A stretch of 64,000 nt of DNA. It comes from Miscanthus floridulus (Eukaryota; Streptophyta; Magnoliopsida; Poales; Poaceae). This document shows positions 12,269-24,282 of this stretch, piece by piece. The translations under genes and the position numbers were made by a program. Under the pieces are notes generated by a model. It saw only the letters and a list, made by a program, of their open reading frames with translations, was not told where the DNA came from and made no database searches. Position 1 is the first letter of the stretch, and the number at the start of each line of letters is the position of its first letter. The stretch lies in NCBI RefSeq assembly GCF_019320115.1, contig NC_089593.1:15404789-15468788 (forward strand), given 5' to 3'.

Positions 12269-12273
12269 AGCGC
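12269..12273. repeat. Target-site duplication AGCGC, left copy
   Basis: AGCGC directly precedes the TGAAAGG end of the Copia composite; the same five bases follow its other end at 24278-24282. Confidence 0.85.
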
Positions 12274-14142
12274 TGAAAGGTCCTAATGGCTAGAGGGGGG
12301 AGGGTGAATAGTCTAATAAAAATTTCTACAACAATACTTAACAAAACGGTTAGACAATTATGAGGCGAAGCAAGTGTTGCGCTAGCCTAATAAAAAAGGC
12401 AAGCCACCTATCACAATTCTAGTTTAGATAGTATCTATTCACACAATAGCTATGATACTACTCTATGTTAGTATGCTCTCAAAGGCTAACTAAAGAGCCA
12501 CACCAACCAAGCAAGCAAGCTCTCACAACTAGCTACACTAAAGAGCTTATCAACTAGTTTGTGGTAATATAAAGAGAGTGATCAAGAAGGTTATACCGCC
12601 ATGTAGATGAAGGAACCAATCAATCACAAGGATGAATAACAATGAAGACCAATCACCTCGGAATCAATGATGAATACAATGATTTTTTACTAAGGTTCAC
12701 TTGCTTGCCGGCAAGCTAGTCCTCGTTGTGGCGATTCACTCACTTGGAGGTTCATGCGCTAATTGGCTTTACATGCCAAACCCTCAATAGGGTGCCGCAC
12801 AACCAACACAAGATGAGGATCACACAAGCCATGAGCAATCCACTAGAGTACCTTTTGGCTCTCCGCCGAGGATAGGTCAAGAACCCCTCATAATCACCAC
12901 GATCGGAGCCGGAGACAATCACCACCCTCCGCTCGACGATCCTCACTGCTCCAAGCTATCTAGTTGGCGGCAACCACCAAGAGTAACAAGTGAATCCCGT
13001 AGCGAAACACGAACACCAAGTGCCTCTAGATGCAAACACTCAAGCAATGCACTTGGATTCTCTCCCAATCTCACAAAGATGATGAATCTATGATGGAGAT
13101 GAGTGGGAGGGCTTTGGCTAAGCTTATAAGGTTGCTATGTCAATGCAAATGGCCAAGAGAGTGAGCTTGAGCCTGCCATGGGGCTTAAATAGAAGCCCCC
13201 ACGAAATAGAGCCATTGTACCCCTCCACTGGGCACAACACGGGCTGACCGGACGCTTCGATCATGTTGACCGGACGCTGGACCTCAGCGTCCGGTCGCCC
13301 GATGGTAGCCACGTGTCCCAAACTCAATGGTCACTTGAGTTGACCGGATGCTGCGCTATAACTGACCGAACACTGAGCCACCAGCGGTCGGTCGTTTCTA
13401 GTAAGGTTCTAGAAACACATTTTGCCCACCGGACGTGTCCGGTCAAGCTCAACTGGACCCTGCCAGCGTCTGGTCAGAGACCCTAGCCTCTGTGTGCTGC
13501 CTAGCAACAGGACCAGACCCTGCCACCAGCGTTCGGTCGCTGAGCGACCTAGCGTCCGGTCAATTGACCGACGCTGGCATCTTCGTGGCTACAACTGATC
13601 GGACGCGCTGGTCTGCCTGAGACCAGCGTCCGGTCACCTTGTGACCAGCGAGACTAACACCTTTTTACCTCTAACTTCTTCACCCTTGCTCAAATGTGCC
13701 AACCACCAAGTGTATCACCTTGTGCATATGTGTTAGCATATGTTCACAAACATTTTCAAGGGTGTTAGCATTCCACTAGATCCTAAATGCATATGCAATG
13801 AGTTAGAGCATCTAGTGGCACTTTGATAACCGCATTTCGATACGAGTTTCACCCCTCTTAATAGTATGGCTATCAAACCTAAATGTGATCACACTCTCTA
13901 AGTGTCTTGATCACCAAAACAAAATGGCTCCTATGGTTTATACCTTTGCCTTGAGCTTTTTGTTTTTCTCTTTCTTCTTTCCAAGTCCAAGCACTTGATC
14001 ATTATCATGGCATCATCATCATCATGCTATGATCTTCATTTGCTTCACCACTTGGAGTGTGCTACCTATCTCATAATCACTTGATAAATTAGGTTAGCAC
14101 TTAGGGTTTCATCAATTCACCAAAATCAAACTAGAGCTTTTA
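12274..14142 (-). repeat. LTR A (3' LTR in element orientation), 1869 bp
   Basis: The plus strand starts TGAAAGGTCCTAATGGCTAG and ends GAGCTTTTA, where the other copies end GAGCTTTCA. It aligns end to end with 20904-22768. It contains clustered GTCCGG palindromes, for example GACCGGACGCTG and CAGCGTCCGGTC around a 5-bp loop at 13268-13296. Confidence 0.85.
13268..13296. repeat. Perfect 12-bp palindrome with 5-bp loop in LTR A
   Basis: Arms GACCGGACGCTG and CAGCGTCCGGTC flank GACCT. Related half-sites recur near 13431, 13549 and 13625, in LTR B and in the solo LTR at 46.1-46.6 kb. Palindrome clusters of this CCGGAC/GTCCGG type are known in Sirevirus LTRs. Confidence 0.8.
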
Positions 14143-14156
14143 ATCTCTCCCTTTTT
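14143..14156 (-). other. Polypurine tract next to LTR A
   Basis: On the minus strand AAAAAGGGAGAGAT directly precedes the LTR start. It primes plus-strand DNA synthesis. The homologous tract at LTR B reads AAAAAGGGGGAGAT. Further CTCCCC-type tracts lie at about 14290, 14661, 14726, 14762 and 14808, as expected for Sireviruses. Confidence 0.7.
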
Positions 14157-14847
14157 GGCAATTGATGACAACCCTTTCACAAAGATATGAATTGAAATTC
14201 AATTAAATCCATGTTGCTTGTCCAAGCATATTTACCATGTGTAAAAGAATATGAACAAGTTTCATGAACCCCAAATGGTAGCATTTGCTCCCCCTACATA
14301 TGTGCTAAAATTTTGGATTGTAGCTTGCACATATGCTTAGATAGGAAATATAGGAGACAATGTCTACCAAATGATGCTAAGGTATAAAAGATGGACCTTT
14401 GAAGCGTGATACCAATCGGAGTGCACCATTACACCATCCTTAGCACCATGGTTAGCTTTATACCACTTGGAAACATACTTTGAAAAGATACCACTTGTAA
14501 AAACTTGGAAATGAAAGTTATCTAGTGATTTCATTTCATCATTCAATCTTACAACTAGCATACATCACACAAGCATAGATATTTTAAAATTTAGAACTTA
14601 TGCCTTGCAAGCAAACATATGAAATGCACATTCAAATGCACCATACAAGTTCATGAGCTTGCTCCCCCTACTTGTGTGCTCAAAATTTTAATTGATCCCT
14701 TTCCTTTGTCATATTTCTCCCCTTATGTCAAATTCTCCCCCTATCACTTGTATCTTTATTTCTCTCCCCTTTGTGCTATCTTTTCACTTATCTTTGTGCA
14801 CTATTTCTCCCCCTTTGTCATCAATGACCACAAAGGCTTAAAATATA

Positions 14848-15106
14848 CTCCCTCCATCCCAAATTGTAAGTCATTCCAAGAATCTTGGAGAGTCAAAGCT
14901 TCTCAAGTTTGACCAAAATTATAAAAAAAATTACAAAGATTTATGACATCAAATAGATATACTATAAAAATATAATTAACAAAGAATCTATTGGTACTTA
15001 GTTGGCATCATAAATGTTATTATCTTATTATATAAACTTGGTTAAACTTGAGATGCTTTGACTCTCCAAGATTCTTGGAATGACTTACAATTTGGGATGG
15101 AGGGAG
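14848..15106. mobile_element. Stowaway MITE, 259 bp, TA duplication
   Basis: The ends are perfect inverted repeats for more than 50 bases, starting CTCCCTCCATCCCAAATTGT. TA flanks both sides (14846-14847 and 15107-15108). The paralogous sequence near 23476 shows the uninterrupted site with a single TA. Confidence 0.92.
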
Positions 15107-15532
15107 TAGATAAGTAGAGATTATCAATGTCAATCAATGGGGTGGGGATTATTTTTCCAAATTTGGTCCAATCTAGATCATTTACCAAAGATATTTAACT
15201 TGGTTTGATCCAAGGACAAGCTTCTACATACCTCCAAATAAGGGTTATCTTATACCATGTTGAGTTAAACACTTAGAGTTTATTTTCTAGATTACACACT
15301 AGGTTTACAAGCCCATAAACATGTCATATGTTACCACTAGATTAAGTTAAGCATAGAAGCAATAGTGATACCATATAAACATCAAATTCATTTGATTTTC
15401 ATGAATGAGCCTAATAAAATGGAGAGATGACTAGATGCACTAAACATGTCCTTAGCAAGGATGTATGTCATGCCAATCAACTTTTACCTTGGATTGCTCA
15501 AAGGAGAGGCATGTCATATAAGTGGGGGTGCA

Positions 15533-18500
15533 TCAACACATATTTGAGAAATCCAATATGTTCAACTCATTCCTTAGCTTGCAAAACCTTTTCTCATCCA
15601 ATGGCTTGGTGAATATATCGGCAAGTTGATCTTTGGTGCCTACACTCTCAATGTAAATGTCCCCTTTTTGTTGGTAATCTCTTATGAAATAGTGGTGGAC
15701 ATCAAGGTGCTTTGTTTTTGCATGTTGAACTGGATTGTTGGTCAACTTGATTACACTCTCATTATCACATAGCAATGGCACTTTCTTGAACTTGATTCCA
15801 AAATCACTCAAAGTGGCCTTCATCCAAAGTACTTGTGCACAACAACTACCTGCGGATATGTATTTGGCTTCAGCGGTTGACAATGCAATACTATTTTGCT
15901 TCTTTGATGATCATGAAACAAGTGATCTTCCCAATAGTTGACATGTGCCCGAGGTGCTCTTCCTTTCAACTTTGCATTCTTGCATAATCTGAGTCAGAGT
16001 AACCAACTAGCTCAAACTTTGCTCCTTTGGGATACCACAAACCAACATTTGGTGTATGCTTCAAGTACCTCAATATTCTCTTTGTAGCCTTCAAATGACT
16101 TTCTCTTGGTGAGGCTTGAAATCTTGCACACATGCATACACTAAACATGACATCTGGCCTTGATGTGGTTACATAGAGTAGGCTTCCAATCATAGACCGA
16201 TGCAATTTTTGATCCACCATATTGCCACTTGCATCACTATCCAAGTTACCATTTGTTCCCATTAGTGTGCTAATGACTTTGCTATCACTCATGCCAAACT
16301 TCTTGATCATGTCCTTGATATACTTGCCTTGACTCACAAAAGTACCATTCTTCAATTGCTTGATTTGAAGACCAAGGAAGTAACTCAACTCTCCAATCAT
16401 GGACATCTCAAACTCATTAGCCATCATCTTTCCAAACTCATCACAAAAATCTTGATTGGTTGATCCAAATATGATATCATTGACATATATTTGCAACACA
16501 AATAGATCTTTTCCAATCTTCTTGATGAAAAGAGTGGTGTCAATCTTGCCTATTGTGAACCCTTTAGAGAGTAGGAAGTCCCTCAATCTCTCATACCATG
16601 CTCTAGGTGCTTGCTTCAAGCCATACAAAGCCTTCTTCAACTTATACACATGGTTGGGCTTCTTATCATCTTCAAATCCAGGAGGTTGCTCAACATATAC
16701 TTCTTCATTGATGTAACCATTGAGAAATGCACTCTTAACATCCATTTGATAGAGTTTGATGTTGTGGGCATAAGCATAGGCTAGCAAGATCCTAATTGCT
16801 TCCAATCTAGCAACAGGGGCATATGTTTCTCCAAAGTCAAGACCTTCAACTTGTGTATAGCCTTATGCTACTAATCTTGCTTTGTTCCTTACTACTATCC
16901 CATCTTGATCTTGCTTGTTTCTAAAGACCCATTTGGTTCCAATCACATTGTGTCCTTTTGGTCTTTCTACTAATTCCCATACTTGATTTCTTGTGAAGTT
17001 ATTTAATTCTTCATGCATAACATTTACCCAATCAACATCCTTCAATGCTTCATCTATCTTCTTTGGTTCAATGGATGACACAAATGAGAAATGCTCACAA
17101 AATGAAGCCAATTTTGATCTTGTTTGTACACCTCTTGAAATATCACCAATGATAGTGTCTAATGGATGATCCCTTGCAATATTGGTTGGTTGGAGGATTG
17201 AAACTTGATTGCTTGCACTTGCTTGATCATTGGGTTGAGATGATGTACTAGCCACTTGATCTTGTTCATTATTATGAGATCCACTTGTACTAGCTTGAGT
17301 TGTATCATCTTGCATATTTGAGTTAGAGAGCACGTGCACTTGATCATCTTCATCATCATTCACTTGCCTAGGCCTCAATTCACCAACATCCATGTTCTTC
17401 ATGGCATTTGAAAGTTGAATGCCTCTAACATCTTCCAAGTTCTTATTCTCTACTTGTGAACCCTTGGTTTCATCAAATTCAACATCATGAACTTCCTCAA
17501 GAGTACCACTATCCAAATTCCAAACTTTAAATGCTTTGCTTGTAGTGGAATAACCAAGTAGGAATTCTTCATCACATTTCTTGTCAAACTTGCCCAATCT
17601 TGTGCCTTTCTTTAAGATATAACATTTGCAACCAAAGACCCAAAAATATGCAATATTGGGCTTTCTACCATTTAAGAGCTCATATGGTGTCTTCTCTTTC
17701 AATGGGTGACAATAGAGACGGTTGCTACAATAGCAAGCTGTGTTGATAGCTTCGGCCCAAAAAGATTGACTCACATTGTACTCACTAAGCATAGACCTTG
17801 CCATATCAATGAGTGTTCTATTCTTTCTCTCAACAAGGCCATTTAATTGTGGAGTGTACTTGGCCGAGAATTGATGTCTAATTCCAAATTCATCACATAA
17901 CTCATCAATTCTAGTGTTCTTGAACTCACTACCATTGTCACTTCTAACTCTCTTGATGGTTGTTTCAAACTCATTATGAATGCCCTTGACAAATGATTTG
18001 AATGTTGCAAACACATCACTTTTGTCCACTAGAAAGAATACCCATGTGTATCTAGTGTAGTCATCCACTATCACAAAGCCATATTTATTTCCATCAATGC
18101 TAGTGTATTGTGTTGGCCCAAACAAATCCATATGCAATAACTCAAATGCTTTACTAGTGCTCATCATGCTTTTCTTAGGGTGGGTGTTTCCAACTTGTTT
18201 TTCGGCTTGACAAGAGCTACAAAGCTTATCTTTTTCAAACACATCTTTCAAGCCTCTAACCAAGTCATGCTTAACCAATCTATTCAATTGTTTCATTCCA
18301 ATATGACCAAGCCTTCTATGCCATAACCAACCCATGCTAGACTTAATGAACAAGCATGTAGATAATTTAGCTTCACTAGCATTGAAATCAACCAAGTATA
18401 GATTCTCATATCTAAATCCTTTGAAGATCAAATTAGAGCCATCTACACTTATGATCTCTACATCATCTACCCTAAATATGCATTTGAATCCAAGATCACA

Positions 18501-18760
18501 CAATTGAGCCATGGATAGCAAATTAAAGTTCAAGCTCTCTACTAGCAACACATTAGATATGCTCATGTCATTGGATATTGCAATCTTACCAAGTCCTTTG
18601 ACCTTGCCTTTGCCATTGTCATCAAATGTAATACTATCATAACTATCATTGTCATTGGTGTTGATTGAGTTGAACATTCTTGCATCTCCGGTCATATGTT
18701 GAGTGCACCCACTATCAAGAACCCAATGCCTTTCTCCGGCTTTGTAATTAACCTACAAAA
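15533..18760 (-). pseudogene. Copia pol: protease, integrase, RT, RNase H (inactivated)
   Basis: In element order: protease motif HWVLDSGCTQHMT (about 18735-18695); GAG-pre-integrase H-H-C-C (WHRRLGHIG ... CSSC); integrase core with MDLFGPTQ, RSDNGSEF and LVERKNRTL; RT beginning near 17050; RNase H with [18 protein letters not shown] and CDNESVIKL. It processes the polyprotein, copies RNA and inserts DNA. Defects seen: stop upstream of the protease (about 18748), TAA at 16865-16863 inside RT, frameshift near 15975, TGA near 15938 and YVND in place of the catalytic YVDD near 16476. The main frame covers 18695-16863 and 16805-15966; the RNase H end is 15883-15533. Integrase looks intact in sequence. 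Confidence 0.85.
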
Positions 18761-18801
18761 GAAGATCAATTCTTTTTAGGTACCCAAACATGCTTGGGTC
18801 C

Positions 18802-20846
18802 TTAAAGGTTAGTCACTAAGCTCTTTGGTACCCAAATGGCTTTCTTCTTTGAGCCTATCCATGGTTTACCAATGAACTTAGCCTTCACACCATTTGTACC
18901 ATTGGTAAGCACATAGAAAGAATTAATCTTAATTAAGGATACATTAGCATTTTTGCTCTTGTTTTTGCATTCATGCTCTTTATGACCAACTTGCTTGCAA
19001 CTAGTGCAAAACTGACCATTGTTCTTCACAAACTAGTCTTGTGAGGAGCAAAGGCCGCCTTGCCTTTCTTGGAGATATAGCCCAATCCCTCTTTGTAGAC
19101 AGAAGCTCTTTGGCTACCCAAGCACATAAGCAAGCGGTCCTCACCACCATATGCCTTAGCCAAGGTGTGAGTGAGCTTGTTGACCTCCTTCTTTAGGTTC
19201 TTATTCTCAACCATTAGTGAGGCATCACAAGTGAGACCATCACTACTAGATGAGGTAGAAGTAGAAGTACTACAAGAAGGGTTAGTGGGAGGAACAATGA
19301 TAGGCATAGATAGTGATTCATCAATTATATCACAAGTCAAGCCTATATTGCAAGTTTCAACATGCTTCCTTTTATTTTGCTCATTAAGCAAAGAAGAATG
19401 AGCTTTTTCAAGCTTCTTGTTAGCCTTGCCTAGTTTCTCATGGGCTTCCTCTAGCCTCTCATGAGTTGCTTTGAGCTCATCAAGGGCTTGCTTAAGGGCT
19501 TTTACCTCCTTATTCAAGCTCTTGCATTCTCTTCTCTTAATGTCAAAATGTTCTTTAGCATTTTCTAGCATGTCAAACAATTCATCTTTGGTAGGCTCAT
19601 CATCATCACTATCACTATTATTTTCATTTTTATGTTCATTTTCATCATCATATTCTTCATCACTTTCATCATCACAAGATTGTACCTTAGTGGCCTTAGC
19701 CATGAAGCATGATGAAGATTCGAAGAGAGAAGGCTTCTCATTGATGGCAATGCTTGCAAGAACCTTCTTCTTGGTGGTCTTGACATCATCACTATCATCA
19801 TCATCATCACTTGATGAAGCATTGCTATCCCAAGTGACTACATATGAACCACCCTTCTTCTTCTTGAAGGCCATCTTGTCCTTCTTCTCTTTCTTTTCCT
19901 TCTTGTCCTTCTTTTTGTTCTTCTTGTTGTCATCATCATTATTGCTATTGTATGGACATTAAGCAATAAGATGATCTTTGCTTCCACACTTGAAGCACCT
20001 TCTTGACTCTTCTTTGTTCTTGGATGAAGACTTCTTTCTTCTAGCACGGTAGCCCTTCTTCACCATAAACTTGCCAAATCTCTTGACAAAGAGAGCCATC
20101 TTCTCGTCATCATCATCCCATGAATCATCGTCTTCACTAGATGTTTCTTGCTTAGCTTTACCCTTGGATGATGTGGCCTTGAATGCCACGCACTTCTTCT
20201 TCTCATCCTTGTTCTCTTCTTTCTTCTCCTTCTTTTCTTCCTTCTCATCATCATCTCTATATGTATCATCGATCATAATGTCTCCCAACACTTGGTTTGG
20301 TGTCATGGTGTCCAAACCGCTTCTTACTAGAATGGTGACCAATGTACCAAATCTTGAAGGTAAGTATCTCAAGAACTTGTGGGAGAAGTCCTTGTCCTTC
20401 ACCTCTTCACCAAGTGCTTTAAGATCATTGACAAGCACTTGAAGCCTATGAAACATCTCCGACACACTCTCATCCTCCTTCATCTTGAAGCTTGCAAACT
20501 TCTCTTTGGGAATGTATGCCTTTGCACCCTTCACGGCTTGAGTGCCCTCAAATGACTCTTCCAACTTCTTCCATGCCTCATGAGCTCTCTCAATGTTCTT
20601 GATTTGCTCAAAGGTTCTCTCATCCAAAGCATCATGGATGGCACTAAGAGCAATGTCATTATTTTGGAGAAGTATTTCTTCGGCGGTGGTGGGAGCCTCT
20701 TCATCTTCTATTTCAATCTTTGTTTCTACCACTTTCCAAACCTTCCTGTTGATTGACTTGATATATGTTGTCATCTTAGCCTTCCAATAAGGATAATTTG
20801 AGACATCAAATTGGGGTGGCTTCTTGGTGTTGTTGATTTGAGCCAT
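18802..20846 (-). pseudogene. Copia gag with two zinc knuckles (inactivated)
   Basis: The start MAQINNTKKPPQFDVSNYPY at 20846 lies 44 bases after the primer-binding site. The UBN2-type gag domain spans roughly residues 10-200. A first CCHC knuckle (CFKCGSKDHLIA) is cut by a TAA at 19961-19959 just before its last Cys. The same frame resumes at 19956 with a Lys-rich stretch and an acidic, coiled-coil region to 19026. A 1-nt shift near 19030 leads to a second knuckle (CTSCKQVGHKEHEC) ending at a stop at 18802. Gag forms the virus-like particle and binds RNA. At least two stops and one frameshift prevent a full product. Confidence 0.85.
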
Positions 20847-20889
20847 TTTTACACCGAAGGTTGTTAAGCCTCAAATCACGGTGACCTCG

Positions 20890-20901
20890 GCTCCGATACC
20901 A
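20890..20901 (-). other. Copia primer-binding site (initiator Met tRNA type)
   Basis: The minus strand reads TGGTATCGGAGC two bases after the 5' LTR end at 20904. It differs by one base from the usual TGGTATCAGAGC that pairs with the 3' end of initiator tRNA-Met. It fixes element orientation and identifies LTR B as the 5' LTR of the coding copy. Confidence 0.85.
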
Positions 20902-20903
20902 CT

Positions 20904-22768
20904 TGAAAGGTCCTAATGGCTAGAGGAGGGGTGAATAGCCTAATAAAAATTTCTACAACAACACTTAACAAAACGGTTAGACAATTATGAGGCGAAGCAA
21001 GTGTTGCGCTAGCCTACTTAAAAAGGCAAGCCACCTATCACAATTCTAGTTTAGATAGTATCTATTCACACAATAGCTATGATACTACTCTATGTTAGTG
21101 TGCTCTCAAAGGCTAACTAAAGAGCCACACCAACCAAGCAAGCAAGCTCTCACAACTAGCTACACTAAAGAGCTTATCAACTAGTTTGCGGTAATGTAAA
21201 GAGAGTGATTAAGAAGATTATACCACCATGTAGATGAAGGAACCAATCAATCACAATGATGAATAACAATAAAGACCAATCACCTCGGAATCAATGATGA
21301 ACACAATGATTTTTTACCGAGGTTCACTTGCTTACCGGCAAGCTAGTCCTTGTTGTGGCGATTCACTCACTTGGAGTTTCACGCGCTAATTGGTTTCACA
21401 CGCCAAACCCTCAATAGGGTGCTGCACAACCAACACAAGATGAGGATCACATAAGCCACGAGCAATCCACTAGAGTACCTTTGGCTCTCCGCCGGGGAAA
21501 GGTCAAGAACCCCTCACAATCACCATGATCGGAGCCAGAGACAATCACCACCCTTCGCTCGATGATCCTCACTGCTCCAAGCCATCTAGGTGGTGGCAAC
21601 CACCAAGAGTAACAAGCGAATCCCATAGCAAAACACGAACACCAAGTGCCTCTAGATGCAAACACTCAAGCAATGCACTTGGATTCTCTCCCAATCTCAC
21701 AAAGATGATGAATCTATGATGGAGATGAGTGGGAGGGCTTTGGCTAAGCTCACAAGGTTGCTATGTCAATGCAAATGGCCAAGAGAGTGAGCTTGAGACA
21801 GCCATGGGGCTTAAATAGAAGCCCCCACGAAATAGAGCCGTTGTACCCCTTCACTGGGCACAACACGGGCTGACCGGACGCTTCAGTCATGTTGACCGAA
21901 TGCTGGATCTCAGCGTCCGGTCGCTCGACGACAGCCGCATGTCCCAAACTCAATGGTCACTTGAGTTGACTAGACACTGCGCTATAACTGACCGAACACT
22001 GAGCCACCAACGTCCAGTCGTTTCCACTAAGGTTCCAGAAATGCATTTTGCCCACCGGACGTGTCCGGTCAAGCTCGACCGGACCCTGCCAGCGTCCGGT
22101 CAGAGACCCTAGCCTCTGTGCGCTGCCCGGCACTAGGACCGAACCCTGCCTCTAGCGTCCGGTCGCTGAGTGACCTAGCATCCGATCAATTGACCAACGC
22201 TGGCGTCTTCGCGGCTACAATTGACCAGACATGCCGGTCTGCCTGAGACCAGCGTTCGGTCACGTTGTGACCAGTGAGACTAACACCTTTTCACCTTTAA
22301 CTTCTTCACCCTTGCTCAAATGTGCCAACCACCAAGTGTATCACCTTGTGCACATGTGTTAGCATATTTTCATAAACATTTTCAAGGGTGTTAGCATTCC
22401 ACTAGATCCTAAATGCATATGCAATGAGTTAGAGCATCTAGTGGCACTTTGATAACCGCATTTTGATACGAGTTTCACCCCTCTTAATAGTATGGCTATC
22501 AAACCTAAATGTGATCACACTCTCTAAGTGTCTTGATCACCAAAACAAAATGGCTCCTATGGTTTATACCTTTACCTTGAGCTTTTTGTTTTTCTCTTTC
22601 TTCTTTCCAAGTCCAAGGACTTGATCATTATCATGGCATCATCATCATCATGCTATGATCTTCATTTGCTTCACCACTTGGAGTGTGCTACCTATCTCAT
22701 GATCACTTGATAAACTAGGTTAGCACTTAGGGTTTCATCAATTCACCAAAACCAAACTAGAGCTTTCA
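20904..22768 (-). repeat. LTR B (5' LTR of the coding copy), 1865 bp
   Basis: Starts TGAAAGGTCC and ends GAGCTTTCA on the plus strand, co-linear with LTR A with scattered, mainly C/T and G/A, differences. It is followed by a second copy of the pre-PPT region, so it also serves as the 3' LTR of a truncated upstream unit. No 5-bp duplication flanks it. Confidence 0.85.
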
Positions 22769-23771
22769 ATCTCCCCCTTTTTGGTAATTGATGACAACCC
22801 TTTCACAAAGATATGAATTGAAATTCAATTGAATCCATGTTGCTTGTCCAAGCATATTTACCATGTGTAAAAGAATATGGACAAGTTTCATGAACCCCAA
22901 ATGGTAGCATTTGCTCCCCCTACATGTGTGCTAAAATTTTGGATTGTAGCTTGCACATATGCTTAGATAGGAAATATAGGAGACAATGTCTACCAAATGA
23001 TGCTAAGGTATAAAAGATGGACCTTTGAAGCGTGATACCAATCGGAGTGCACCATTACACCATCCTTAGCACCATGGTTAGCTTTATACCACTTGGAAAC
23101 ATACTTTGAAAAGATACCACTTGTAAAAACTTACTTGGAAATGAAAGTTATCTAGTGATTTCATTTCATCATTCAATCTTACAACTAGCATACATCACAC
23201 AAGCATAGATATTTTAAAATTTAGAACTTATGCCTTGCAAGCAAACATATGAAATGCACATTCAAATGCACCATACAAGTTCATGAGCTTGCTCCCCCTA
23301 CTTTTGTGCTCAAAATTTTAATTGATCCCTTTCCTTTGTCATATTTCTCCCCTTATGTCAAATTCTCCCCCTATCACTTGTATCTTTATTTCTCTCCCCT
23401 TTGTGTTGTCTTTTCACTTATCTTTGTGCACTATTTCTCCCCCTTTGTCATCAATGACCACAAAGGCTTAAAATATAGATAGGTAGAGATTATCAATGTT
23501 AATCAATGGGGTGAGGATTATTTTTCCAAATTTGGTCCAATCTAGATCATTTACCAAAGATATTTAACTCGATTTGATCCAAGGACAAGCTTCTACATAC
23601 CTCCAAATAAGGGTTATCTTGTACCATGTTGAGTTAAACACTTAGAGTTTATTTTCTAGATTAAACATTAGGTTTACAAGCCCATAAACATGTCATATGC
23701 TACCACTAGATTAAGTTAAGCATAGAAGCAATAGTGATACCATATAAACATGAAATGTGCAAAATGTGCCA
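22769..23771 (-). repeat. Second copy of the pre-PPT region, ending in a deletion junction
   Basis: Co-linear with 14143-about 15385 but without the Stowaway. Similarity ends near 23750 in ACCATATAAACATGAAATG. The next bases (AAATGTGCAAAATGTGCC) are a short repeated filler, and LTR sequence begins at about 23772. Confidence 0.8.
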
Positions 23772-24277
23772 ACCTTGTGACCAGCGAGACTAACACCTTT
23801 TCACCTCTAACTTCTTCACCCTTGCTCAAATGTGCCAACCACCAAGTGTATCACCTTGTGCACTTGTATTAGCATATTTTCACAAACATTTCCAAGGGTG
23901 TTAGCATTCCACTAGATCCTAAATGCATATGCAATGAGTTAGAGCATCTAGTGGCACTTTGATAACCGCATTTCGATACGAGTTTCACCCCTCTTAATAG
24001 TATGGCTATCGAACCTAAATGTGATCACACTCTCTAAGTGTCTTGATCACCAAAACAAAATGGCTCCTATGGTTTATACCTTGCCTTGAGCTTTTTGTTT
24101 TTCTCTTTCTTCTTTCCAAGTCCAAGCACTTGATCATTATCATGGCATCATCATCATCATGCTATGATCTTCATTTGCTTCACCACTTGGAGTGTGCTAC
24201 CTATCTCATGATCACTTGATAAACTAGGTTAGTACTTAGGGTTTCATTAATTCACCAAAACCAAACTAGAGCTTTCA
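23772..24277 (-). repeat. LTR C, 506-bp LTR end only
   Basis: It matches the plus-strand right end of LTR A (13637-14142), including GTGACCAGCGAGACTAACAC and the terminal GAGCTTTCA. The other 1.36 kb of this LTR, a primer-binding site, gag and pol are missing. It is bounded outside by the AGCGC duplication. Confidence 0.8.
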
Positions 24278-24282
24278 AGCGC
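24278..24282. repeat. Target-site duplication AGCGC, right copy
   Basis: AGCGC directly follows the GAGCTTTCA end at 24277 and matches 12269-12273. One duplication bounds the whole three-LTR composite. Confidence 0.85.

Larger units (their letters stand above)
14143..15430 (-). other. Non-coding region between Copia pol and LTR A
   Basis: About 1.3 kb without coding signal, rich in polypurine tracts on the minus strand. It is duplicated at 22769-23750, apart from the Stowaway at 14848-15106, which is present only here. Confidence 0.75.
12274..24277 (-). mobile_element. Copia (Sirevirus/SIRE-Maximus type) composite with three LTRs, 12.0 kb
   Basis: Plus-strand order: LTR A (12274-14142), pre-PPT non-coding region with a Stowaway (14143-15430), pol and gag on the minus strand (15533-20846), primer-binding site, LTR B (20904-22768), a second pre-PPT region (22769-about 23750), and a truncated LTR C (23772-24277). 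Only the outer ends carry the 5-bp duplication. The order RT after integrase, the long LTRs, the two zinc knuckles in gag and several CTCCCC-type polypurine copies point to the Sirevirus lineage. The coding region holds many stops and frameshifts, so the element is not autonomous. Confidence 0.85.

Noticed and set aside
19171..20442. Plus-strand Ser-rich ORFs (for example 19471-19962 and 20071-20442)
   Set aside because: They are the complement of acidic and Lys-rich Copia gag on the minus strand; Ser runs arise from reading GAT/GAA-rich codons backwards.
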